From Paenibacillus sp. MMS20-IR301 (GTDB taxonomy: Bacteria > Bacillota > Bacilli > Paenibacillales > Paenibacillaceae), in NCBI RefSeq assembly GCF_032302195.1, contig NZ_CP135275.1:5090001-5154000 (forward strand): DNA of 64,000 nucleotides, given 5' to 3'. The notes under the pieces are model-generated. The model did not search any database, was not told the DNA's origin, and was given only the letters and a program-made list of their open reading frames with translations. A program made the position numbers and the translations under genes. Numbering within the stretch: the first letter of the stretch is position 1; every line of letters starts with the position of its first letter. Positions 1 to 10,171 of this stretch are shown piece by piece.

Positions 1-788
1 GGGTTCGGGCCTCCAGTGCGTGTTACCGCACCTTCACCCTGGACAGGGGTAGATCACACGGTTTCGGGTCTACGTCCACATACTCAGTCGCCCTATTCAG
101 ACTCGCTTTCGCTGCGGCTCCGGCTTCTCACCTTAACCTTGCATGTTAAACGTAACTCGCCGGTTCATTCTACAAAAGGCACGCCATCACCCATAGATCG
201 GGCTCTGACTTTTTGTAAGCACACGGTTTCAGGTTCTATTTCACTCCCCTTCCGGGGTGCTTTTCACCTTTCCCTCACGGTACTGTTTCACTATCGGTCG
301 CCAGGTAGTATTTAGCCTTAGCAGATGGTCCTGCTGGATTCATACGGGGTTTCACGTGCCCCGCACTACTCGGGATCCGTCTCGGAGAGAACACAGTTTA
401 GGCTACAGGGCTTTTACCTCTATCGCGGGCCTTTCCAGACCTCTTCACCTACCATATTCCTTTGTAACTCCATGTGAGACGTCCCACAACCCCAAGAGGC
501 AAGCCCCTTGGTTTAGGCTGTTCCGCGTTCGCTCGCCGCTACTGACGGAATCACTATTGTTTTCTCTTCCTCAGGGTACTTAGATGTTTCAGTTCCCCTG
601 GTCTGCCTCTGCACACCCTATGTATTCAGGTATGAGTAACTGTGCATTACCACAGCTGGGTTTCCCCATTCGGACACCCCCGGATCAAAGCTTGCTTACA
701 GCTCCCCGAGGCAGTTTCGTTGTTCGCCACGTCCTTCGTCGGCTCCTGGCGCCTAGGCATCCTCCGTGTGCTCTTATTAGCTTAACCA
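1..788 (-). rRNA. rrl: 23S ribosomal RNA, 5' part (cut by window start)
   Basis: Read on the minus strand, this is the 5' part of a bacterial 23S rRNA. The mature 5' end lies near 788, where the complement begins GGTTAAGCTAATAAGAGCAC, the typical Bacillales 23S start. The rest of the gene, and any 5S gene, lies before base 1. It is downstream of the 16S gene in the same minus-strand operon. Short open frames across it are not genes. Confidence 0.97.
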
Positions 789-2655
<1,867 letters not shown>

Positions 2656-2742
2656 TTTGTATTGAAAAGAGCGATTGCTCATTTTGAAACATCTGACGAG
2701 AATTTACATTCTCTGTTTTGGAATCACATAAGTGAATTCCGA

Positions 2743-2767
2743 TACTCACTCGTTGTTCAGTTTTCAA
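2743..2767 (-). other. 5' arm of 16S precursor processing stem
   Basis: Leader segment of the rRNA transcript reading TTGAAAACTGAACAACGAGT then GAGTA. It is complementary to 1022-1049 in the spacer with only one or two mismatches, so the two would enclose the 16S precursor as a processing stem. Confidence 0.75.
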
Positions 2768-2817
2768 AGATCAAACTCGTTGTCAGCGGCGATTATCTCG
2801 TCACCAGCAACTCTTAT

Positions 2818-2846
2818 AATATATCACGTTCGTTCGAGTAAAGCAA
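2818..2846 (-). promoter_or_regulatory. rRNA operon promoter P2
   Basis: On the minus strand a TTGCTT -35 (2841-2846) and TATATT -10 (2818-2823) are separated by exactly 17 bases. It lies about 165 bases upstream of the 16S 5' end, as expected for the proximal rrn promoter of a Firmicute. Confidence 0.75.
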
Positions 2847-2914
2847 GTCTTTTTTTGAAACCACTTTTTTAAGTCATTTCCAAATCAACTTTCCCGCTCC
2901 AACAACGCTCATTT

Positions 2915-2944
2915 ATAATAACCTATCTCTCTACTAAAAAGCAA
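2915..2944 (-). promoter_or_regulatory. rRNA operon promoter P1
   Basis: A second minus-strand promoter has -35 TTGCTT (2939-2944) and -10 TATTAT (2915-2920) with an 18-base spacer. It repeats the same -35 as P2 about 98 bases downstream. Tandem promoters are standard for Bacillales rrn operons. Confidence 0.6.
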
Positions 2945-2961
2945 CCCTTTAGCAAAATAAA

Positions 2962-2992
2962 AATAACCCGCTTAATAATTAAGCGGGTTATT
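2962..2992 (-). terminator. Intrinsic terminator after transglutaminase-like gene
   Basis: A 13-bp perfect inverted repeat (AATAACCCGCTTA and its complement) closes on a 5-base loop. On the minus strand it runs into TTTTTATTTTGC. It ends transcription from the gene at 3031-3840 just before the rRNA promoters, insulating the operon. Confidence 0.9.
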
Positions 2993-3030
2993 CGCGAATA
3001 AATCTATCAATTGTATGAGTACAGCTATTC

Positions 3031-3840
3031 TTAGTAGAACTTAGCTGCAGTATATTTGCTTGCTACTTTAACCAGATCAGAAGTTTTGCTGTTCTTAGCC
3101 AGACCTGCATCAACAGTAGTATCAATAATTACCCATTTGCCGTTAAGCAGCACTTCATTCCAAGCGTGGTAGGAAGAAACATAACTTGTGTTCCCCATAA
3201 CCAGTTTAGTTGGGATACCTTCGCTGCGAAGCATAGTAGCAAACAGGGAAGCGTAATCGTAGCAGATCCCTTTAAGGGTTGCCAGAGTGTTATCGTTATT
3301 AGGAATGTAATCAGTAGATACATTAGCAGCCAATGTGTAATCATATTTCACGTTAGCAACAACATAGTCATAGATAGCTTTCACTTTAGCTTCATCTGTA
3401 GTCAGACCTTGTGTCAATTGTGCTGCTTTCAGGACTGCCTTATCAGTAGAATTCCATTTAACATTCTGAACAGAGCTCAGGTATACAGCGTTAGTGTCGC
3501 TCAGGTTAAGATCTACTGTATCGGAAGAAACTACTTTATATTTGTTACCGGTAGTATTCTCAAGCACGGAAACCTTGTAAGTGCCGTTACCTTGTTGCAA
3601 CGGGAAAGTCTCACTTGGTTTGGAAGCATACAGGTTGTAAGTGTAGCTAGTGCTGTCTTTAGTAATCATGACTTTGATCTTCTTGTCTTTAGGAACATTA
3701 TAGGAAACGCCGACAACGCCTTGATCCAATTGTCCGACTTTTAACCAGCTTGTATCTGCCTCAGCCGCTTGGACTGTACCAACCTGCACCGTTGTAACCA
3801 ATACGAACAATGTAACTAACATCATATAGAACTTTTTCAT
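3031..3840 (-). CDS. Secreted transglutaminase-like (cysteine protease-fold) protein
   Basis: A 269-residue exported protein. Residues 1-25 form a Sec signal peptide ending VQAAEA. Residues about 30-115 look like a beta-rich region. Residues about 140-250 carry a transglutaminase-core fold with the triad visible: Cys in GICYDYASLF, His in SSYHAWNEV and Asp in WVIIDTTVD. Such proteins act outside the membrane as proteases, amidases or cross-linkers; the substrate is unknown. There is no LPXTG-type sorting signal or membrane anchor. The start has an AAAGGGG ribosome site directly behind a c-di-GMP-I aptamer, so expression is probably set by cyclic di-GMP. It follows a class D-like sortase but has its own promoter (4108-4135). 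Fold confidence is high; reaction is not assigned. Confidence 0.88.
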   Translation of the reverse strand: MKKFYMMLVTLFVLVTTVQVGTVQAAEADTSWLKVGQLDQGVVGVSYNVPKDKKIKVMITKDSTSYTYNLYASKPSETFPLQQGNGTYKVSVLENTTGNKYKVVSSDTVDLNLSDTNAVYLSSVQNVKWNSTDKAVLKAAQLTQGLTTDEAKVKAIYDYVVANVKYDYTLAANVSTDYIPNNDNTLATLKGICYDYASLFATMLRSEGIPTKLVMGNTSYVSSYHAWNEVLLNGKWVIIDTTVDAGLAKNSKTSDLVKVASKYTAAKFY

Positions 3841-3851
3841 TGATAAAACCC

Positions 3852-3934
3852 CTTTCGGTAGCTGGCTGCCATCCTTACGGGAAGGCCCTTTAGCTTTGCG
3901 TCCCTACCTTTCGATAGGTTTGCCGTTATCGTAT
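3852..3934 (-). promoter_or_regulatory. Cyclic di-GMP-I (GEMM) riboswitch, proximal copy
   Basis: On the minus strand the RNA reads CGATAACGGCAAACC, a GAAA-tetraloop hairpin, GGGACGCAAAGC, a second hairpin around GGCCTTCC...GGATGG, and CAGCCAGCTACCG. This matches the GEMM-I aptamer (GAAA loop, GACGCAAAGC core, AGCCAG side) as I know the family. The 3' edge lies about 12 bases before the gene's AAAGGGG ribosome site, so it probably controls translation initiation of the 3031-3840 gene. It is nearly identical to the copy at 4011-4086. Confidence 0.88.
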
Positions 3935-4010
3935 AAGCTTTATCTGCTCTAAATTCTACCAAAAAATCAATAGATTTACATAAAGAACAAACAAAAAAAG
4001 CTTCTTCATT

Positions 4011-4086
4011 CGGTAGCTGGCTGCCATCCTTACGGGAAGGCCCTTTAGCTTTGCGTCCCTACCTTTCGATAGGTTTGCCGTTATCG
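4011..4086 (-). promoter_or_regulatory. Cyclic di-GMP-I (GEMM) riboswitch, distal copy
   Basis: This is a second GEMM-I aptamer, practically identical over about 75 bases to the proximal copy and about 80 bases further upstream. Its 3' side runs into a GAAGAAGC segment and a run of seven U, so it might act by termination while the proximal copy acts at the ribosome site. I could not draw a convincing terminator stem. Confidence 0.87.
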
Positions 4087-4107
4087 TGTATTAGCTTTGA
4101 TAGTTAC

Positions 4108-4135
4108 ATCTTACCATATCTATTTCTATTATCAA
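4108..4135 (-). promoter_or_regulatory. Promoter for riboswitch-controlled gene
   Basis: Minus strand: TTGATA (4130-4135), a 16-base spacer, TAAGAT (4108-4113), then the distal aptamer begins about 22 bases downstream. The spacing suits a sigma-A promoter that makes the transglutaminase-like gene independent of the sortase gene upstream. Match quality is moderate. Confidence 0.5.
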
Positions 4136-4214
4136 GACCTAAATTACTAGATTTACATAAAAATTTAATAGTTTTTTTAGGTTTTTGTCTGTTGCTGTCA
4201 TCAAGGCAGATGAA

Positions 4215-4865
4215 TCAGGTTAATTTGGCATGGATAATCAGCCGGTGCGTCGGGTTCACCAGCGGATCACAAGTAATGAGGGTAAGAATCTTATCCTCTT
4301 TATTCCCCTCAAGCACCGATACATCGGTAGGCTCCACGACAGAAACATCATATACTACATATTCGTACTTCTGCCCGCTTGTTGTAATAATGATATCGTC
4401 ACCAATGCCTACTTCATTTAATCTATTGAACAGCCTTCCCGCTGTTCTTGCTCTATGGGCTGCAATTGCAGCATTGCCAACTGAGCCGATTGCTGCCGTC
4501 TCCTTCATGTGCGCAGCAGCATGCTTCATATTGGCCTTGGTCGCACCTTCAAGGACAGGCAGCTTCAGATCAATACTGTCAATCTGGATGATGGCGGTTA
4601 TTTTTCCGCCGAGTTCAATTTCAGGAGCTGCTGTAGGCGCAGCCTCTTCCTGGGCAGATTCATCTGCCAGCAGCTGGGTAACCTCGGCGTAGGACTCACT
4701 CAAATTCGTATCCGGATTAGTATCCGCCGGAGTGATTTCACTATAAGCCTGCTCGGCCTCTTCCAGCAGCTTCTGCTGCTGACGGTCATTGTACCATTCG
4801 CTTCCTTTGGGATAGAGCATAACCAGAACCCCGGCAAGTATAATCAAATAGGATAACTTCCGCAT
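4215..4865 (-). CDS. Class D-like sortase
   Basis: A 216-residue membrane-anchored cysteine transpeptidase. It has one N-terminal membrane segment (about 5-20), a charged helical linker (25-75) and a sortase beta-barrel (about 85-216). Catalytic residues are visible: His in AIAAHRART, Cys in LTLITCDP and Arg in NPTHRLIIHA. Short length, an N-terminal anchor and the TLITC motif point to class D, which in Bacillales attaches surface proteins to peptidoglycan or pilin-like partners. No protein in this window carries an obvious C-terminal sorting signal, so its substrate is encoded elsewhere or is unusual. It lies 39 bases after the GtrA-like gene and probably ends the glycosyltransferase operon. 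Confidence 0.9.
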   Translation of the reverse strand: MRKLSYLIILAGVLVMLYPKGSEWYNDRQQQKLLEEAEQAYSEITPADTNPDTNLSESYAEVTQLLADESAQEEAAPTAAPEIELGGKITAIIQIDSIDLKLPVLEGATKANMKHAAAHMKETAAIGSVGNAAIAAHRARTAGRLFNRLNEVGIGDDIIITTSGQKYEYVVYDVSVVEPTDVSVLEGNKEDKILTLITCDPLVNPTHRLIIHAKLT

Positions 4866-4904
4866 GATAATCGCCTCCGTAATAAAGATCTATAATATAT
4901 TAGC

Positions 4905-5309
4905 TCAAAACACCCATTTACGGTTGCCAAAAAAATTGATGATTACCGTAACAAACGTAACAAGCACCTTCGCTATAAGAACCTGAATACCAAATGTTTC
5001 AGTCAGCAGATGTATCAGCAGCACCGAAATCCCCAGGACGGCCAGATTCAGCACAATAAATTTGACAAGCTGCATCCGGTCAAAGCTGTTTTTGCTGCCC
5101 CGGTCCGTGTCACGAAAGGTCACTTTTTTATTCCAGAAAAAGCTGTTGGCTGTACCGGCGCTGTAGGAAATAATCTGTGCAGGGGTGTTCAGCATCCCTA
5201 ATGCATGCAGCAGCGTAAATACGGCGAAATCAATCAGCGTATTCAGCAGGCCGACGGCGTTGAATTTCAGGAACTGGATAAACCCTGCACTCCAAAGCTT
5301 ATCTGGCAT
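4905..5309 (-). CDS. GtrA/GtcA-like flippase
   Basis: A 134-residue polytopic membrane protein with four predicted helices. It has the GtrA family start (FIQFLKFNAVGLLNTLIDF), a central SFFWNKKVTF motif and a basic end NFFGNRKWVF. GtrA/GtcA proteins are thought to flip polyprenyl-phosphate-linked sugars across the membrane for transfer outside. The start overlaps the end of the GT2 gene by 11 bases, so the two are translationally coupled, which is the classic GtrB-GtrA pairing. Confidence 0.9.
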   Translation of the reverse strand: MPDKLWSAGFIQFLKFNAVGLLNTLIDFAVFTLLHALGMLNTPAQIISYSAGTANSFFWNKKVTFRDTDRGSKNSFDRMQLVKFIVLNLAVLGISVLLIHLLTETFGIQVLIAKVLVTFVTVIINFFGNRKWVF

Positions 5310-6276
5310 AATCGCTTTCCTTCCGGGTATCTACGGCTTCCTCATTGTCGTATCCTTTGGTCTCGCGTACGATATAGAGCGGTCTGTCCTTGGATTCATC
5401 ATAAATCCGCCCGATATATTCACCGATTACTCCCAGCAGCATCAGCACAATCCCGTTAAAGAGCAGATTCACCCCTACTATGGAAGCCCAGCCCGCTACC
5501 GTCCAGGAGGTAAAGAGCTTCTGGAATAATACAAAGATCAGATAAAGGAAACTGGAGAAGGACAAGAAGAAACCGATATACGACGCAATCTTGAGCGGTT
5601 TATGAGAAAAGGAAGTGATTCCGTCGAGCGCAAAGCGGATCATTTTCTTCAGCGGGTATTTCGTTTCCCCGGCGAAGCGCTCCTCACGCACATATTCCAC
5701 CATCGTCTGGCGGAACCCGACCCAGCTCACCAGTCCCCGGACGTACCGGTTTTTCTCCTTCAGGCCGCGCAGCACATCACAGACTTTACGGTCAATCAGC
5801 CGGAAGTCACCGGTATCCGTAGGGATCTCTACACTGGTCATGCTGCTCAGCAGGCGGTAGAAGATTTTTGCAGTGGCTTTTTTGAAGAAAGTCTCCCCGT
5901 GCCGTTTCAGGCGCTTGGCGTAAACAACATCGTAGCCCTCTTTCCACTTCGCAATCATCTGCAGAATGACTTCCGGAGGATCCTGAAGATCCGCATCAAT
6001 GACTACAACAGCCTGGCCTTCAGCGTAATCCATACCAGCAGTAATCGCCACCTGATGGCCGAAATTACGGGAAAAGTCAATCAGTCTGACATGCTCATCC
6101 CTGTTACTGATTCCGCGCATAATCTCAGCTGTACGGTCCCGGCTTCCGTCATTCACGAAAACCAGTTCATAGGAATCGCCACACTCATCCATCACTGCTT
6201 TGAGCCGCTCATAGGTATGCTGAATGACCTCCTCCTCATTGAACATGGGGACAATTACACTGTATCTGGCTTTCAC
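5299..6276 (-). CDS. GT2 polyprenyl-phosphate glycosyltransferase (GtrB/CsbB-like)
   Basis: A 325-residue membrane-tethered GT-A enzyme. The chosen start is a GTG at 6274-6276, behind AGGAGG with seven-base spacing; a longer frame to 6366 would add 30 non-conserved residues inside the upstream gene. Family motifs: YSVIVPMFNEEEVI at the start, DADLQDPPEVI (metal-binding acidic motif), and DTGDFRLIDRKV. Two membrane helices lie near residues 230-290. Such enzymes load a sugar from a nucleotide donor onto undecaprenyl phosphate at the cytoplasmic face. With the GtrA neighbour and the GT-C enzymes upstream it completes a three-component glycosylation set. Confidence 0.92.
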   Translation of the reverse strand: MKARYSVIVPMFNEEEVIQHTYERLKAVMDECGDSYELVFVNDGSRDRTAEIMRGISNRDEHVRLIDFSRNFGHQVAITAGMDYAEGQAVVVIDADLQDPPEVILQMIAKWKEGYDVVYAKRLKRHGETFFKKATAKIFYRLLSSMTSVEIPTDTGDFRLIDRKVCDVLRGLKEKNRYVRGLVSWVGFRQTMVEYVREERFAGETKYPLKKMIRFALDGITSFSHKPLKIASYIGFFLSFSSFLYLIFVLFQKLFTSWTVAGWASIVGVNLLFNGIVLMLLGVIGEYIGRIYDESKDRPLYIVRETKGYDNEEAVDTRKESDYAR

Positions 6277-6331
6277 CTGGGTTCCTCCTAAATATTTGGT
6301 GTAACGATTCCAGTTCCTGGCCGGCTGTTCC

Positions 6332-9300
6332 TTAGAACAGCCAGGACGGGAACCAGCGTAATACATGTATTATATAATTACTGTTAACCTGCATGCCAGA
6401 TAACACCGGATAGAATAGGATGAACAGTATGGCTGCACCCGCTATATAACCATACCGCAAGTACTTGGCGTCAAGGAATTTGCTGTCAAGTATCTTGAGA
6501 ACATATACTACCGCAAGAATCAGGAACGGCACCATGGCAAAATAATGATAAAGGAAGGTCTCCCGAGGTACAAGCATCCACGGAACATACTGCGAGAAGA
6601 AAGCGATCCAAATCATGTACAGGTCCTTGTCCCGGCGCTTCACAGTAAGCCATACCGCTGCCAGCATGGCAAAGATTCCCGTCCACCAGATGAGCGGATT
6701 CCCCATCGTCACAATACTGCTGGCCTTGCCCTCCGGCAAGCCTTCTCCGCCGCTGAAGAACCATACCGGACGTTTCATGAACGGCCACTCCCACCAGGAG
6801 GAAGCGAACGGATGCGTTGCTACAAGCTGGCTGTGATAGTTGTACATATTTTTCTGGGCATCAATCAGCCCCTTTATAGTATAACCCTCCGCCGATGCAG
6901 ATAGTGCAGGGATGAAGGACAGGCTGTAGATAATTACCGGAATAATAACGAAGAATCCGATGCAGCTGGCCAGCGTAATTACGGTATTCTTCCAGAACGA
7001 CCTGTCCGCGGTGCGGCAGGCGGCTTTGAGCTCCTGATCGGTCAGCTTGCCTCCGGCCAGCAGCCGCCCCGCTGCCTTATACTCCCTGTACCGCTCAAAC
7101 AGCACAAGTGCCAGCATGATGGCCAGCCCCGCCCCGCCGTAAAGAACGATCCATTTGGAGGCGACTCCGATTCCGAAAAACAGCCCGGACCAGAACAGCG
7201 GAACCAGCGTAGTGCGCAGCGGGGTGCGGTAGAAATTCATGGTGAAATACCGCTGCATGAAATAGAACATCAGCATGATAAAGAATACGCCGTACACATC
7301 TATTGTCGATATGCGCGTCTGGGTGAAATGCATGAAGTCCAGCGCGAAAAGTCCGGCGGCAAGCGCAGCATAAGTAGTTCTCCGGAACAGCCGCATCGCC
7401 ATAATATAGATCAGCGGCAACATGGCGATTCCAAACAAGGTGCCAATGATCCGCCAGCCGAACGGATTAACGCCGAACAGCTCCATACCTGCACCAATCA
7501 GCAGCTTCCCGAGCGGCGGGTGGGTATTCTCATAAGGCACTATTCCGTGATAATGTTCATAAGCTGTCCGGGCATGATAGATTTCATCAAAATAAGTACT
7601 ATTCATGAAATTCGAATTCAGCGGAATGATAGATTGTTCATCAAACAGATTAGCCGGTGTCCCTCTTACAGGCACTGCACCGGCATCCGGTACAACATTC
7701 GCAATCGTCAGCGGAGTTTCCGGCGCACCCTGCTGATAGAAGGCTATCTCATGCAGGATGAAGCCCGGAGAAGTGACCGTAAGCTTAACATATCTTGCGG
7801 ATACGTTGACCGGCTGGCTTTTCCAGATGAAGACATTGCCGACATCCTCACTGACCTCAAACGGGCTGCTCCAATTATCCGGCGTCTGGCTGAATTCAAG
7901 CTGAAACTTGCCTGTGCCGACACCGCCGAATACCTTCACCTGCTCCAGCGGATAATCCTGTCCCAGATCCACATAGAAGCTCTCGCCGCTGGCAGACGGC
8001 TGCCACACAGTCTGAGGCGACTTGGTATCTCCGAGATGATAAAGCGCAAGTGCTCCGTAAAGAACGGTGATCAAAGCCATCCATATCCAGTCTTTACGCT
8101 GCAGTCCCAGCCGGGAACGCTGCTCTTTGGCGGCAAGCGGCCGGATTCCCCCGGCAAGTGCCACATCCGCCTCAAATACTGCCGTCATCGTGACCGGCGG
8201 TGCCAGCGGCTTCACCGCTTTGCGGATATATACGTCGTATCCGATATACAGGGTATAGAAGGCCAGAATCAATGTTGTAATTGCTGTAACCAGAACAATT
8301 CCGTCCGTTGGCGGATTGCCGCCGGTATTAAGATAGGCCAGCGTATACCCTACATTGATGTATTGTGTCAGGGAAAACCCGAGAAACAGCGTCAGGAAAC
8401 GCCGGTCTTTACTCTCAATAAAGGCGAACAGCGACAGGAGCAGGACCGGGTACAGGTAGCGCTCATGCATTTTGGTGCCAAATACAAACACAATTGTGAT
8501 CAATACAATACCAATGAAGAATGATTTGGAGAGATCCTTACGGTCCTTGGTATTAAAGGAGAAATACGCTGCAAGGGCTACTGCCGCAAGAATAAAGATG
8601 AAACCCCATATCCGGTAAGGTATGCCGAGCCACGTCAAATCCAGAGCGGACCACATCGGATCTGTTAATGCATACAGGTTAAAGGCATTTACAGTTGAGT
8701 AAGGGTACGATGATAAGGTGGCTTTATACAAATTAATCAATCCCGCAAAGCCGCCGTTGTTCCAGAAGAACGGGGCTGCGAGGAAAGCGAAGATCCCCAG
8801 TCCGTAGACGGCTCCCAGGGCAAGCTGCTTCCAGGCCCGGTGATGATAGAAGGCAAACAGCAGCACCGGAGTAAAGATCAGCGCCTGCGGTTTAACCAGT
8901 GTAGCCAATGCGAAAAAGATTGCTGCACGGATAAAGGTTTTGTCCACAATGCCCGTAATGCTGAGCAGCAGGAAGATTAGGAAAAAGGAATCCGCCTGCC
9001 CCCAGGCCGCCGAGTCCATCAGCACTGCCGGGTTAAACAGGAACAGCATCATCAGCCCGATACCGAGGCCGGCACCGATTTTGGGTTTGGCGCCTTTGTA
9101 AATCAGCCAGCCGAGCACAAGGTCGGAGATGATTGCCGGCAGCTTGTAGAGAAGCGTCTCCCCGCCTGATCCGCCGGCAAAGCCAAACAGTCCGCGAAGC
9201 AAGCCCAGCAGGTAGAGCACATACAAGTATCCGGGCGGATAGTCCGCAAAGTAGCCTTCTTCATAGAACTTGCCCGGACCAAGATCATTCAGCCGCTGAC

Positions 9301-10171
9301 TCCAGGCAATGAATGTATTCATATCATTCTTATAGCCCTGCGCGGTAAGGCCGATCCAGATCCGCAGAAGCAGTGCAGCGCCGAACAGTACATAGAGCCA
9401 TCTCGTATAGATTGCATTATGCTGGATCAGCAGACGCTCGCTGCGGAAGGCCCTGTTATATAGAAGCGCAAAAAATATACTGAAGACAGCTGATATGAGC
9501 AGCAGCTTGGCAGGCGAAACCTTATGAGGCGTTTCCGCCGCCGCGCTGTCCCCGCCTCCACCCGCTTCAGCCGCAGGTGCTCCGCTATCCAGTGAAACTA
9601 CGCTTGCTCCCGCCGGAAGAGCATCCAGCTGCTCCACGGACAGATCATCGAAATAAGCCTTGCCCTGAATCAGGCTGGCATAACCGCCGAGCGCAGCCCC
9701 TATAGTGACCTCTGTCTGCCCGGCACCGGTCTGGCCGATGAACTCAAGATACTGCCAGTTGCCTGTTGTATCCAGAGTGGACGGATATCCCCCTCCGATT
9801 CCTACAGGGAAGATATTAGCTCCCATTCCTTCGCCTGCAGTTGTTACCACTTTGACGAATCCGGATATTCTGTAATAGGTGTCCGGTGTCACGGCAACCG
9901 TCTGCACCCACTTCAGATGGTTGGCTGCAAAATTCTCGATTACAGCCGCCTTACTTCCGGAATGCACATCCTCCGACTGCACAGACAGGGTACCGGAGGC
10001 ATCTCCGGCAATCCACATATCCTTGCTCCAGCCAGCAGGCGCTCCGTCCTCTCCTTCTTCAAAGCCAGGATTCTGCAGTAAATTCCCTTCGGCATAAATG
10101 TTTGTTACAGGAAGAATAAATAATAAGAGCATTAATAAAGCCGTTACAGCCGCACGCATATTCCTCATCAT
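6332..10171 (-). CDS. Giant double GT-C protein: carbohydrate-binding modules plus PMT (GT39)-like glycosyltransferase
   Basis: A 1279-residue protein with modules in this order. A signal peptide (about 1-27) is followed by a beta-sandwich resembling carbohydrate-binding modules (about 28-185, starting LLQNPGFEEGEDG). A first GT-C membrane region spans about 220-660, with an early acidic loop and YFADYPPGY. A discoidin-like sandwich lies at about 730-830. A second GT-C region at about 855-1279 resembles protein O-mannosyltransferases, with FDEIYHARTAYEHYHG and ENTHPPLGKLLIGAG. GT-C enzymes take sugars from lipid carriers on the outer membrane face. Single GT-C proteins of 500-750 residues are usual; two in one chain is notable. 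The start overlaps the upstream stop as ATGA, indicating coupling. Acceptor and sugar are unknown. Confidence 0.88.
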   Translation of the reverse strand: MMRNMRAAVTALLMLLLFILPVTNIYAEGNLLQNPGFEEGEDGAPAGWSKDMWIAGDASGTLSVQSEDVHSGSKAAVIENFAANHLKWVQTVAVTPDTYYRISGFVKVVTTAGEGMGANIFPVGIGGGYPSTLDTTGNWQYLEFIGQTGAGQTEVTIGAALGGYASLIQGKAYFDDLSVEQLDALPAGASVVSLDSGAPAAEAGGGGDSAAAETPHKVSPAKLLLISAVFSIFFALLYNRAFRSERLLIQHNAIYTRWLYVLFGAALLLRIWIGLTAQGYKNDMNTFIAWSQRLNDLGPGKFYEEGYFADYPPGYLYVLYLLGLLRGLFGFAGGSGGETLLYKLPAIISDLVLGWLIYKGAKPKIGAGLGIGLMMLFLFNPAVLMDSAAWGQADSFFLIFLLLSITGIVDKTFIRAAIFFALATLVKPQALIFTPVLLFAFYHHRAWKQLALGAVYGLGIFAFLAAPFFWNNGGFAGLINLYKATLSSYPYSTVNAFNLYALTDPMWSALDLTWLGIPYRIWGFIFILAAVALAAYFSFNTKDRKDLSKSFFIGIVLITIVFVFGTKMHERYLYPVLLLSLFAFIESKDRRFLTLFLGFSLTQYINVGYTLAYLNTGGNPPTDGIVLVTAITTLILAFYTLYIGYDVYIRKAVKPLAPPVTMTAVFEADVALAGGIRPLAAKEQRSRLGLQRKDWIWMALITVLYGALALYHLGDTKSPQTVWQPSASGESFYVDLGQDYPLEQVKVFGGVGTGKFQLEFSQTPDNWSSPFEVSEDVGNVFIWKSQPVNVSARYVKLTVTSPGFILHEIAFYQQGAPETPLTIANVVPDAGAVPVRGTPANLFDEQSIIPLNSNFMNSTYFDEIYHARTAYEHYHGIVPYENTHPPLGKLLIGAGMELFGVNPFGWRIIGTLFGIAMLPLIYIMAMRLFRRTTYAALAAGLFALDFMHFTQTRISTIDVYGVFFIMLMFYFMQRYFTMNFYRTPLRTTLVPLFWSGLFFGIGVASKWIVLYGGAGLAIMLALVLFERYREYKAAGRLLAGGKLTDQELKAACRTADRSFWKNTVITLASCIGFFVIIPVIIYSLSFIPALSASAEGYTIKGLIDAQKNMYNYHSQLVATHPFASSWWEWPFMKRPVWFFSGGEGLPEGKASSIVTMGNPLIWWTGIFAMLAAVWLTVKRRDKDLYMIWIAFFSQYVPWMLVPRETFLYHYFAMVPFLILAVVYVLKILDSKFLDAKYLRYGYIAGAAILFILFYPVLSGMQVNSNYIIHVLRWFPSWLF

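Noticed and set aside
7328..8524. 398-codon plus-strand frame opposite the giant GT-C gene
   Set aside because: Shadow frame; rich in Arg, His and Gln with no motif, while the opposite strand has a coherent membrane protein.
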